Assembly: GCA_017451915.1 (NCBI GenBank)
Contig: JAFTNJ010000028.1
Location: 1 to 35,585 of the forward strand
DNA: 35,585 nt
Source of the DNA: Clostridia bacterium
Lineage (GTDB): Bacteria; Bacillota; Clostridia; Oscillospirales; CAG-272
Direction of reading: 5' to 3'
This document shows positions 15,449 through 23,084 of the stretch, piece after piece. The notes beneath the pieces were generated by a model. The model was not told the origin of the DNA. It saw nothing but the letters and a program-made list of their open reading frames with translations, and searched no databases. The first letter of the stretch is position 1; the number at the start of each line of letters is the position of its first letter. Both the position numbers and the translations under genes were made by a program.

Positions 15449-17485
15449 TCAAAATCCCTTTTCAATTGCATCTGCCAATGCTCGTAATCTGTTGACACAA
15501 TGCTTTTCACCTTGAATTGCATAGGTGGTGTTTTCAACAGAGGATGCTTTTTTAACTTGTGATAGAATTCCAATCTCTTCTTTTGATAGTGTGCTAAAAG
15601 CATTAATCAACTCTTCAAGCGAAGGCGATAACTCAGTTCTACGCAAAAGGAAGTACAAATCTCTTGCAGAAAGACTATCCATGGCATCTTGCTCTTGCTT
15701 AAATGTAGAAACAACAAGGGTAATTATGTCTTGTTCTCGTTTTCTGGTTGCAATCAACTCATCTAATTGTACCATTCCGTTTGGAACTTTAAAAAGTGTT
15801 GCGATTTCTGTTAAGGAAAGACCGAGTTTTCGAGCACGCTGCGCAGTATCTCTTAATTCCTCGTCAGTGATTAATGCAAAGCCTTTTTTGCGCGCATGAT
15901 TCTTAAGTGTATCTCCTCCAAACCCCGGTCCAATTATTGCCACATACTCAGCTGCATTTTTTTCTTTGTGAGTTTCTATTGCCACATCACTCACATCGCC
16001 ATGTGAAACAATTCCATTTGACTTGGATTTACCGTCGACTACTGCTGTGTTTATTTTCCCTTCCGAATCTTTCCAACGAACAACAACATCAGTATTTCCG
16101 GAACCACCAATTCGCTTTGCTTCAAACCCCATATAGTCAAAAACTGCAGCTATTGCTTCTTCAAACGCAACTCCAGACTGTTTTCCATCTGCCACGGGAT
16201 TTCGTGCTGAAGTACTCAACAAATCAAAAATGTCCGGTTCTTTAGAAACCACGGAAACAGAGGTTGTTTCTGCAAATGAAACAGAACCGGGAGTTATATC
16301 ATCGGGAATAGGTTCTGCCAACGGCAATTCGGATATAAATTTTTTCCCCAGCTGAGTGGCTTTTACATGTAGATACTGCGTTTCTTCCAAAAGCCCAGCT
16401 TCAAGGAGAAATCCCATTATCCATCTGGCCTTTTCTGTATTGATTCCATACTGTTTAGCCTGCGCATAGATTTCATTTCTGGTAACTACTTTTTCTGAAA
16501 AAGCAACCATTTCACCAACAAATCGTTTATGAGAATGGATGATTCTGATAAAATCTAAATCATTTCCAGTGTCACACCAGGCTTTTGCTGCCGATGTTGC
16601 AACATATACATTACGACCAACCTCTTCTATTAATCCATCAGCTTTTAGAAAGGGCATCATTGATTCAACACTACTGTTTTTCAAATTAAACTCATCTTCG
16701 ATAAACTTAAACAAGTCTGAACGAGAAACTTTTTCAAACGCAAATTGGATTATTGTTCGTAGGTTCTCGATTCTGTTCGGACTTGGCACCCAAATATTAT
16801 AGGTGTTCCGTTTGTTATGCATGATTGGATCAGAGCCTAATCTTACTAGAAGCTCTTTTATTTCTGCAGGAGGAGGCGCAATAGTGATTTCTTCATTGTA
16901 ATCTAGTTCGAAATTAACAGCATCCGGTGATAAAACAATCCACTCATCGATTGCTTTTTTTCCGTCTTCTGTTAACCCCCACTTTCTATTGCCTACACTC
17001 TCTATCAGGCCAAGAACTTCTAACCAATCCATTCTGCGGCGCGTATTACTTAGATTTGTCCAATCTAAACAAAAATCTCGGCATAATTCCTTATCTACAT
17101 CTTCTACAGTTTTTGATTCATGCGAGAGTAAATCTAAAACCTCTCCGACAAGTCTGTATCTATCATGCAAAAGATTCGCTAAAAACCTTCGAGACGGGGA
17201 TTTCAAGAAAGTATCACCAACATCGTTCAGACTTAAAACGCCAGAACGATTGCTTACCAACCCAACGCCTTGTAGAAAAGGAGCATAGGCGCGCCACGGA
17301 TAAGCCGTATCAACTGAATTCAGAATCGGAAAAGCACTAACATCAGTAATAGACGCAGTTCCAATTTGTTGAACCAATTCAACAACGATATTGAACCATT
17401 CTTGTTTTCCACCTCTCAGTTCAGGGATGGACCACCCTTTTCTCTTCCATTCGGATCTCTGTTTTTGCATATCATTAATTTTCAT
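15449..17485 (-). CDS. FokI-like nuclease with N-terminal winged-helix domains
   Basis: A 678-residue protein. Residues about 1-400 contain several winged-helix-like segments (e.g. WLEVLGLIESVG..GLTEDGKKA; FLLEAGLLEETQYLHV), as in DNA-recognition regions. Residues about 437-565 resemble the FokI cleavage domain: FEEAIAAVFDYMGF, then GGSGNTD (Asp466) and VVDGKS (Asp484, Lys486), then YVAIIGPGF, a helix ending NHARKKGFALITDEEL, and LSLTEIATLF. The D-x17-D-x-K spacing matches the FokI active site. No methyltransferase is nearby. The ATG at 17485 follows GGAG at 9-nt spacing. It is AT-rich and island-borne. A defence role is inferred, not shown. Confidence 0.7.
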   Translation of the reverse strand: MKINDMQKQRSEWKRKGWSIPELRGGKQEWFNIVVELVQQIGTASITDVSAFPILNSVDTAYPWRAYAPFLQGVGLVSNRSGVLSLNDVGDTFLKSPSRRFLANLLHDRYRLVGEVLDLLSHESKTVEDVDKELCRDFCLDWTNLSNTRRRMDWLEVLGLIESVGNRKWGLTEDGKKAIDEWIVLSPDAVNFELDYNEEITIAPPPAEIKELLVRLGSDPIMHNKRNTYNIWVPSPNRIENLRTIIQFAFEKVSRSDLFKFIEDEFNLKNSSVESMMPFLKADGLIEEVGRNVYVATSAAKAWCDTGNDLDFIRIIHSHKRFVGEMVAFSEKVVTRNEIYAQAKQYGINTEKARWIMGFLLEAGLLEETQYLHVKATQLGKKFISELPLAEPIPDDITPGSVSFAETTSVSVVSKEPDIFDLLSTSARNPVADGKQSGVAFEEAIAAVFDYMGFEAKRIGGSGNTDVVVRWKDSEGKINTAVVDGKSKSNGIVSHGDVSDVAIETHKEKNAAEYVAIIGPGFGGDTLKNHARKKGFALITDEELRDTAQRARKLGLSLTEIATLFKVPNGMVQLDELIATRKREQDIITLVVSTFKQEQDAMDSLSARDLYFLLRRTELSPSLEELINAFSTLSKEEIGILSQVKKASSVENTTYAIQGEKHCVNRLRALADAIEKGF

Positions 17486-17535
17486 AACTTTCAACTCCTG
17501 TAGAACTCAGATTCAGTAGCGCAAAAAAATGCATG

Positions 17536-17573
17536 ACTGCCCGGAGCCCTTCTTTCAAAGGATTCCGGGCAGT
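17536..17573 (-). terminator. Hairpin upstream of the nuclease gene
   Basis: ACTGCCCGGA / TCCGGGCAGT, a 10-bp stem with an 18-nt loop; on the minus strand CATGCA and then seven T follow. It is either a terminator shielding the nuclease gene from upstream transcription or an attenuator in its leader. Confidence 0.5.
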
Positions 17574-17603
17574 TATAAGCCAGTTGTGTATTCTATTGAA
17601 AAG

Positions 17604-17620
17604 ATTGCCATTTCGTTGCC
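17604..17620 (+). repeat. Paired (A/G)TTGCC motifs, right side of nuclease segment
   Basis: ATTGCC (17604-17609) and GTTGCC (17615-17620) are 11 bp apart and in the same orientation as the pair at 15412-15428. Confidence 0.5.
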
Positions 17621-17676
17621 ACGAAAGGCTCTAATCCTCAAAAACCTCGATTTTACAGGCTTTTTCTACCTCTGAA

Positions 17677-17688
17677 TCATTCCCACTC
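17677..17688 (-). other. guaA-tail-like 12-mer, candidate left attachment core
   Basis: On the minus strand this reads GAGTGGGAATGA, which encodes Glu-Trp-Glu-stop, the conserved end of GMP synthase genes. The resident guaA ends GAATGGGAATAA at 24360-24371 in the same orientation (10 of 12 identical). guaA 3' ends are known integration sites of genomic islands. Confidence 0.5.
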
Positions 17689-17780
17689 TTTGGCACGGAT
17701 TTAATCACCCGTGTTTTTTTGTGCTTTTTGGTCTCATTTTGGGGTTTTTCGTCTCTGTAATCTCTCGTGTCTCAAAATTA

Positions 17781-17800
17781 TTAGTACGATTTTAGTACGC
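17781..17800 (+). repeat. Left copy of 20-bp repeat (arm-type site candidate)
   Basis: TTAGTACGATTTTAGTACGC, two TTAGTACG units 11 bp apart. It matches 24280-24299 in 19 of 20 positions and lies about 93 bp inside the candidate left core. Confidence 0.65.
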
Positions 17801-17848
17801 ATAGGTTGAGAGACTAATGCGTGAAACGAACCTTTATTAACCGTCACT

Positions 17849-17877
17849 ATTATACCATTTTACAGCGATTTTGTCAA
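17849..17877 (-). promoter_or_regulatory. Perfect consensus promoter pointing out of the element
   Basis: Minus strand TTGACA (17872-17877), 17-bp spacer, TATAAT (17849-17854). It fires leftward across the candidate junction toward the nuclease gene, 364 nt away. No other strong promoter for that gene is seen. Confidence 0.8.
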
Positions 17878-17942
17878 CATAAACTACACGCAAAAAGAGA
17901 AAAAAGGAAGCAGGCGCGTCGCGCCAACTTCCTTTTTGATGT

Positions 17943-18134
17943 TTATATGTACATTCTTTCGTGAAAATACTTCTTGGACACCTTACCGCTAAACGTGAAG
18001 CATCCTTTTTCCTCAAGCTCTCGGTTGAGTATGTCTATCGTTCTATACGCAGTTGCACGTGAACAAGATACGATTTGTGCGACGTCTTTTGCATTGTAAA
18101 ATTCCATTTTTGGTGTTTCATTATTCTTATTCAT
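17943..18134 (-). CDS. Small helix-turn-helix protein (excisionase/regulator-like)
   Basis: A 63-residue protein. EFYNAKDVAQIVSCSRATAYRTIDILNREL is a clear helix-turn-helix of the AlpA/Xis type, followed by a beta wing (KGCFTFSGKVSKKYF). Proteins of this size beside a tyrosine integrase usually act as recombination directionality factors or repressors. AAAGGA lies 10 nt before the ATG. It could be the protein that binds the 18-bp iterons, but that is a guess. Confidence 0.7.
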   Translation of the reverse strand: MNKNNETPKMEFYNAKDVAQIVSCSRATAYRTIDILNRELEEKGCFTFSGKVSKKYFHERMYI

Positions 18135-18269
18135 ATTTATAAAAATCCTTTCTTATTTCATCTTTCATCAATATTTTTTATTCTATGTAGAGGTAAATTG
18201 CACTCTGGTTCTATTATAGAGTGGAATATCCAATCTCCTTCATGACTTTCGTAAAATAATTAGAAAAAT

Positions 18270-18337
18270 GAGAAATTTGAGACGTATGAGAAATTTGAGA
18301 CGTGTGAGAATATCATTACCGTTGATTTTTGACGCCA
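18270..18337 (+). repeat. 18-bp iterons upstream of rep, with conserved box
   Basis: GAGAAATTTGAGACGTGT occurs at 18270-18287 (one mismatch) and 18288-18305, then a decayed third copy begins. It is followed by ACGCCACTAAAATA, which also follows the iterons at 23085-23156. No spacers are present, so this is not a CRISPR array. Confidence 0.85.
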
Positions 18338-18399
18338 CTAAAATAATTTCAGACGTCAAACGAAGGACGCTGAAACTTCAATATCTCGAAATCCGTGTG

Positions 18400-18517
18400 T
18401 CAAGTGTCATATAATCCAAAGCTCTCAAAAAAGCCTTATACAACAAGGCTTAAGAACATCGTGCGGCGGATTATCATTCCCGCCGCACGATGTATCACGT
18501 GTCAGAAAGACACTTGA
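18400..18517 (+). other. Candidate rolling-circle origin: nested hairpins before rep
   Basis: The core is a 14-bp perfect stem (ACATCGTGCGGCGG, 18456-18469; partner 18480-18493) with a 10-nt AT-rich loop ATTATCATTC. It is preceded by AAGCCTT/AAGGCTT (18431-18451), followed by GTGTC-agaaa-GACAC (18499-18513), and all of it is bracketed by TCAAGTGTC/GACACTTGA (18400-18408 / 18509-18517). A GC stem presenting an AT-rich loop next to a rep gene is the usual layout of an HUH nick site. A TATAAT at 18410-18415 may belong to the rep promoter. The rest of 18135-18637 shows only the iterons. Confidence 0.6.
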
Positions 18518-18637
18518 TATATCAATAGGTAACTCAATAAAAGAGATTATCTTATTTATCATATTTGAATATTGAATTTATAGGTTTCTTTCGATTTGCC
18601 AGACGTTAAATTTTTAGAAATACGGAGGTATTTTCTT

Positions 18638-20005
18638 ATGGCAAAGAGAACTAAACCGCAGGATATCGACCTGCAGAACAAAACACAGTGCGACAAGCTC
18701 AAAGACCGTATGCGTGTAGTGTTTATGCGATTAACAGTTACAAACGAGGTAAAAGATACCGAAATGAAAAAGCTATACGGAAACACTTTCACCTACACCG
18801 AGGAATATATTAAAAAGTTCCTCAAAAGATATAAATGCATTGAATTCTGTTATATCTTGCACGAAAACGACGTTAACGAGTTCGGGGAAATCGAACAACC
18901 CCATTACCACATCTGTATGCGTTACGTTACCGATTCATCGTTTAGCTTTAAGGTGCTAAAAAAAGATTTTCCGTTCGGTATGATTCAAGTCGGTAGGTAT
19001 TGGAACTGTATGGTTCAATACCTTATCCACAAGAACAATAAGAAAAAGACACCTCACGAGGTGTCGGAAATCGTTACCAATATTGACCCTGCAACGCTCA
19101 AGTTTTACTTGGAAAGCGAATACGAAGACCCTAAAAAGAAGGAAGATAACGCCTTGACTGAGCTTTTACAAATGATTTTGGACGGCTTGAGTCGTAAGCA
19201 ATATCTTTTGATGTTGGATAACGAAAGAGAGAAATATTTACCGTTGCATAAGAAATACGCTTCAAAGATCAACGAGTTTTTCAAGATTCAAAAGACGTTG
19301 TTTGCGGAAAAAGCCAAGACACGCGATATTCAAACCATCTTTATTGAGGGCTCGGCAGGATCAGGCAAGTCTGCCTATGCGGTTTCACTCGCGGAGTCGC
19401 AGGGGCTTACATATTATGTTTCGGGCTCTTCCAATGACATTATGGAGGGCTATGATAACGAGGACGTTTTAATCATTGATGACGGTCGTTCGTCTATCTT
19501 CAAGTATAGCGATTTCTTGAAGATTATCGACCCTCACGTATCGACAGCCATTCAATCGCGTTATAGCAATAAGACGTTTGTGGGCAAGATGATTATAATT
19601 ACCTCTTACGTTCCGCTTTACGAGTGGTATCGCAAGTGTACCGATAATGACGAAATGGACAAGGATTATAACGGCTCGTCAGCTCGTGAACAGTTAAACC
19701 GCCGTATCAATACGGTTATAAAGGTTGATAAGGCACAAATCAAGGTTTACTATCACGATTGCAACGGTGAAGATACACTCCTTTACAGATTGCCGAACGC
19801 TACCTATCTTCTCAAAAGACAAGAGAACGCACCTAAAAGAATTGAGCGTGATGTTCTTTGGAGAGCCGCCGATCATCTTGCCGAAAAGTTGGAGGTCGCA
19901 GAAGAATATGAACAGTTCAAGGACGTTGATTTCCTTAAAGCCCCCGAAAGTAACATAACGGATACTGACGAATGGATTTATCGCACCGATGGCAAAGAAC
20001 CGTAA
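18638..20005 (+). CDS. CRESS-like replication initiator: HUH endonuclease plus SF3 helicase
   Basis: A 455-residue Rep. The N-terminal HUH nuclease has motif I-like FMRLTVT, motif II HYH (His89, His91) and motif III YLIHK (Tyr128, Lys132), the nicking tyrosine. A superfamily 3 helicase follows: Walker A GSAGSGKS (238-245), Walker B VLIIDD (277-282) and motif C IITSYVP (320-326), where the usual Asn is Tyr. This fusion is typical of pCRESS plasmids and eukaryotic CRESS-DNA viruses. It should nick the nearby origin and unwind DNA for rolling-circle replication. The ATG at 18638 follows GGAGG at 9 nt. It is AT-rich and unlike the host genes. Confidence 0.88.
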   Translation: MAKRTKPQDIDLQNKTQCDKLKDRMRVVFMRLTVTNEVKDTEMKKLYGNTFTYTEEYIKKFLKRYKCIEFCYILHENDVNEFGEIEQPHYHICMRYVTDSSFSFKVLKKDFPFGMIQVGRYWNCMVQYLIHKNNKKKTPHEVSEIVTNIDPATLKFYLESEYEDPKKKEDNALTELLQMILDGLSRKQYLLMLDNEREKYLPLHKKYASKINEFFKIQKTLFAEKAKTRDIQTIFIEGSAGSGKSAYAVSLAESQGLTYYVSGSSNDIMEGYDNEDVLIIDDGRSSIFKYSDFLKIIDPHVSTAIQSRYSNKTFVGKMIIITSYVPLYEWYRKCTDNDEMDKDYNGSSAREQLNRRINTVIKVDKAQIKVYYHDCNGEDTLLYRLPNATYLLKRQENAPKRIERDVLWRAADHLAEKLEVAEEYEQFKDVDFLKAPESNITDTDEWIYRTDGKEP

Positions 20006-20142
20006 TTTTTTGAAAAACTGTTATATCGTGATAATGATTCAACTATAGTATAGAAAGATTCATTATCGCAAGGTAAAGAATGTGATTGGTGAATTACTAT
20101 ATTGTGTTTCCTTTTTCCTGTCTTTCTTTTTTGTTTGGCCAT
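19978..20142 (-). CDS. Possible 54-residue basic protein (uncertain)
   Basis: An open frame with a purine-rich ribosome-binding stretch (AAAGGAAAGGAAAAGAA before ATG). The protein begins MAKQKRKTGKRKH and has no family I recognise. It is antisense to the last 28 nt of rep and its start lies inside an inverted repeat, so it may be chance. Confidence 0.2.
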   Translation of the reverse strand: MAKQKRKTGKRKHNIVIHQSHSLPCDNESFYTIVESLSRYNSFSKNYGSLPSVR

Positions 20143-20176
20143 TTCTTTTCCTTTCCTTTCTGCTAACACAATATAG
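20097..20176. repeat. 12-bp inverted repeat around a pyrimidine-rich tract
   Basis: CTATATTGTGTT (20097-20108) and AACACAATATAG (20165-20176) enclose 56 nt of almost pure pyrimidine on the plus strand. It lies just after rep, where a single-strand origin of a rolling-circle element could be. Confidence 0.5.
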
Positions 20177-20180
20177 GAAT

Positions 20181-20212
20181 GCCCCACCGCGTTGAGCGCG
20201 GTGGGGCTGTTT
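20181..20212 (+). terminator. Terminator-like hairpin after rep
   Basis: GCCCCACCGCG-ttgag-CGCGGTGGGGC (20181-20207) followed by a weak TGTTTCT. The gene-free stretch 20006-20432 otherwise holds the pyrimidine-tract repeat and the next promoter. Confidence 0.65.
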
Positions 20213-20294
20213 CTATTGATGGCGAAAAAAGAGCATATAAAAATAATCAATGATCTGTTTTATATGTTTAACCGCACAAAATTGTCAAAACGCC

Positions 20295-20323
20295 TTGAAT
20301 TATTCATAAATTTGTGGTATACT
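20295..20323 (+). promoter_or_regulatory. Promoter of the LRR lipoprotein gene
   Basis: TTGAAT (20295-20300), 17-bp spacer, TATACT (20318-20323); leader of about 100 nt. Confidence 0.6.
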
Positions 20324-20432
20324 CTTATGTACGATAACCATCAATTACAATATTTGATGTACGCTTTACGCCTTGTAAAAATCATCAATTATGGGGCGTA
20401 ATATTGAGTACATCAAAGGAAAGAAGGATTTT

Positions 20433-21758
20433 ATGAAAAAACTGCTTACTCTTTTGCTTACATTGGTATTGTTGACAACCGCATTTGTAAGCTGCGGCAA
20501 CAATGGCAATCCACCCAGCAACGCCCCTGAACAATCACAGCCCAACTCCAACGGTGATTCTACCACCGACGGCAACGAAACCACCGATGGCGAGGGCACT
20601 ACCGACGGCAACGAAACCACCGATGGCGAGGACACTACCGACGGCAATAGCGAAGCTACCTATAGCCAAGGTCTTTATTTCGAATTGCATAACGATAACT
20701 CGTCCTACTACCTCTCCAGCGTAGGCACTTGCAAAGATAGTGAAGTGATTATCCCTGCAGAATATAACAATCTGCCTGTAACGAGTATTGCTGCGTATGC
20801 TTTTGAAAATTGCACTTGGATCACAAAAGTAACGATTCCGGAGAGCGTGACCGACATTAGTCATAATAGCTTCAAAAATTGTCCTAACGCTGTTGAAACA
20901 CAGGACGGTGTTACCTATATAGGTAAGTGGTTGCTCGAATGCGACACAAATGTTGCCAATGTTGCGATTCGTGAAAATACGATTGGTATAGCAGAGTGGG
21001 CATTTTGGGGATGCAATCAGATTACAGAAGTTGTAATTCCCGACAGCGTAAAGTATATGAATATGGTGTTTAGAGAATGCTCATCCTTAAAGAGCGTTAC
21101 GTTACCCAATGGATTAACCAAAATTGGAAGGTTTGACGGTTGCCCCGCTTTGGAGTTTGTCACCATTCCTAATAGTGTAAAAACAATTGGAGATGGTGCT
21201 TTTTATGGTTGTAGTTCTTTGTCAACAATCACGCTTCCCGAAGGATTGACAACTATTGAAGACTCTGCTTTTTATAACTGTTCCTCTCTTGTAAGTATAT
21301 CTATTCCTGATAGCGTCGTGTCGTTGGGACACTCTGCCTTTAGTAACTGCGGATCGCTCAAAAACGTTAAGCTTTCGAATTCTTTAACAACAATTGAAAG
21401 CTCCCTCTTTTCAATGTGTTTTGCACTTGAAAGTATTGAAATCCCCGAAAGTGTAACTTGTATTAAAGACAACGCTTTCAATATGTGTAGCAATATTACA
21501 AATATATGCTTGCCAGATTCGGTAACAGGTGTCGGAGAAGGAGCCTTTGAATATTGCAATGGTCTCTCCTCAATAACGATGGGAAATGGTATTACTGAAT
21601 TTCCGTCTGATTTATTTAGCGGCTGTATAAAGTTGAAAACTATCGAATTCAAAGGAACAAAAACAGAGTGGGAAAACATCGTAAAAGATACGACGTGGAA
21701 TTACGATGTTAGCGGTTGTACCGTCAAATGCACCGATGGCGACATTACCATAAGATAA
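20433..21758 (+). CDS. BspA-type leucine-rich repeat lipoprotein
   Basis: A 441-residue surface protein. A lipoprotein signal ends in FVSC (Cys20), then a Pro/Asn/Ser linker and a TTDGNETTDGEG repeat (12 residues, about 2.5 copies). From about residue 95 to 420 there are roughly a dozen LRR_5 repeats of the form I-P-x-S-V-x-x-I-G-x-x-A-F-x-x-C-x-x-L. Such proteins bind host or microbial surfaces in gut and oral bacteria. AAGGA lies 4 nt before the ATG at 20433. It has its own promoter and terminator and is most likely cargo of the element. Confidence 0.92.
   Translation: MKKLLTLLLTLVLLTTAFVSCGNNGNPPSNAPEQSQPNSNGDSTTDGNETTDGEGTTDGNETTDGEDTTDGNSEATYSQGLYFELHNDNSSYYLSSVGTCKDSEVIIPAEYNNLPVTSIAAYAFENCTWITKVTIPESVTDISHNSFKNCPNAVETQDGVTYIGKWLLECDTNVANVAIRENTIGIAEWAFWGCNQITEVVIPDSVKYMNMVFRECSSLKSVTLPNGLTKIGRFDGCPALEFVTIPNSVKTIGDGAFYGCSSLSTITLPEGLTTIEDSAFYNCSSLVSISIPDSVVSLGHSAFSNCGSLKNVKLSNSLTTIESSLFSMCFALESIEIPESVTCIKDNAFNMCSNITNICLPDSVTGVGEGAFEYCNGLSSITMGNGITEFPSDLFSGCIKLKTIEFKGTKTEWENIVKDTTWNYDVSGCTVKCTDGDITIR
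20565..20654 (+). repeat. 36-bp tandem repeat in the LRR gene linker
   Basis: Copies at 20565-20600 and 20601-20636 differ at one base; a partial third follows. Period 36 keeps the frame, so copy number can change linker length without disrupting the protein. Confidence 0.9.
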
Positions 21759-21776
21759 TTCAAACAATACAGTTAA

Positions 21777-21805
21777 CCACGGCTCACAGCGAGCCGTGGT
21801 TTTTC
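21777..21805 (+). terminator. Terminator of the LRR lipoprotein gene
   Basis: ACCACGGCTC-acagc-GAGCCGTGGT followed by TTTT. Confidence 0.9.
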
Positions 21806-21820
21806 CGTTGCATAATGATA

Positions 21821-21858
21821 AAACGCAGAGCTTTAGTTTTAAGGCTCTGCGTTTTTTA
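21821..21858. terminator. Second, bidirectional terminator
   Basis: AAAACGCAGAGC / GCTCTGCGTTTT, a 12-bp stem with 12-nt loop, T-run on either strand. Confidence 0.8.
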
Positions 21859-21955
21859 CTACAGTAATGATATATAGCGGAAATCCGCAGATTTTTTGAA
21901 AGGGGTAGAATAACGTATGGTGTGAAAAAAGCAAGGATTTACAAAGCAAAGAGAG

Positions 21956-22081
21956 TTTTTAGAAGCCGTTTTTTGTGGCTTCTAAAAAGTAACATTGCAA
22001 AAATGTGAAGAAACGGTACGCGTGAAGCGCGTAACGCTTCTTCACACAAACAAAGGGATTTTTCACAAAGAAAAATCCTAC
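21956..22081 (+). other. Series of hairpins upstream of the second recombinase gene
   Basis: TTTTTAGAAGCC/GGCTTCTAAAAA (21956-21988), TGTGAAG...CTTCACA enclosing ACGCG/CGCGT (about 22004-22046) and GGATTTTTC-acaaa-GAAAAATCC follow one another. This may be a leader with RNA-level control or a recombination site. Nothing coding is seen in 21759-22148. Confidence 0.45.
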
Positions 22082-22148
22082 AAAAAGGTTGCTACTTTCC
22101 TGCGTAATGCGAAAAGTGGTTATAGTCTTAACACCAAGGAGAACGAAA

Positions 22149-23078
22149 ATGTCACGCAACAAAGAAAACATCAAAATGCAATTAAACCGCCGATTGAACG
22201 AGCTTTTACGCATTAGGCAGAAAAAGCAAAAGGAAACCAAAGGAACGCCCAATTATAACCCATCAAGAAGTGAGGGGGTGCATTCGGTTTCGTGTGCTGA
22301 CACCTACAGAAAAAGTTTGAATACGTTCGGTGAATATTGCAAAACGCAGAACATACGGAGCATAGACCAAATTGACGAAAAGGTAGTCGAGGGCTTTCTA
22401 CAAAGCAGACGGAACTTGTCGGGGCATACCATTTCAAAAGATTTGAGTGCCATTAACAAGGTTTTAGGCTCAAATTACACCCCAAGTCAATTTGGCTTTG
22501 CGAAACGTACTGCAGATAAGATCGTACATAACCGTGGCATTTTAACGGCAAATAGTACGGCACATTTAGACCGCAATCAAGCGGCTTTGTGGTTTGCCTA
22601 TTCTACTGGCTGCCGTCGTTCGTCTATCCTCACGACGACGGCTGATAAAGCTATCCGTGACGAACACGGAACTGTTATAGGTTTTGAATTTCGGGAAAAG
22701 GGAGGCAGGTGTAGAAACGCATTCCTATTGCCGTCCGAACAAGCAAAAATGACCGCTTACGTGGACGGACGTATCGCGGCATTGGGTGCAAATTGTAGGC
22801 TTATTGACTCTTGTGACAGTTCCTGTAACCCTCATTTTCAGCGTGGTTTGTATGCCCAAGAGTTGTACCAAGAAATGAAAGCGGCAAAAGATGATGGACG
22901 AGATATTTATAATGGTCATAGGGATATTTTCGTAAATCGAGAGCTTTACGAACGTGCTGTCTCACGCTATAAGTCCGACACCGTTTGCGGCTATAACCCC
23001 AGAATCTGTGCAGAAATCTCGCAGAGCCTTGGTCATAATAGAATTTCCGTGGTCATAGACTCGTATTTACGCAAATAA
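22149..23078 (+). CDS. Second tyrosine recombinase (short, integrase-like)
   Basis: A 309-residue protein. An N-terminal SAM-like core-binding domain (residues about 48-110) is followed by a catalytic domain with all expected residues: Arg in TGCRRS (about 156), Lys in EKGGR (184), HFQR (His229, Arg232), LGHNR (His296) and Tyr306 in DSYLRK at the very C-terminus. The catalytic domain is divergent and compact. It lacks the arm-binding domain of the other integrase, so a resolvase or accessory (XerC-like) role is plausible. AAGGAG lies 7 nt before the ATG at 22149. Confidence 0.75.
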   Translation: MSRNKENIKMQLNRRLNELLRIRQKKQKETKGTPNYNPSRSEGVHSVSCADTYRKSLNTFGEYCKTQNIRSIDQIDEKVVEGFLQSRRNLSGHTISKDLSAINKVLGSNYTPSQFGFAKRTADKIVHNRGILTANSTAHLDRNQAALWFAYSTGCRRSSILTTTADKAIRDEHGTVIGFEFREKGGRCRNAFLLPSEQAKMTAYVDGRIAALGANCRLIDSCDSSCNPHFQRGLYAQELYQEMKAAKDDGRDIYNGHRDIFVNRELYERAVSRYKSDTVCGYNPRICAEISQSLGHNRISVVIDSYLRK

Positions 23079-23084
23079 CACGTT

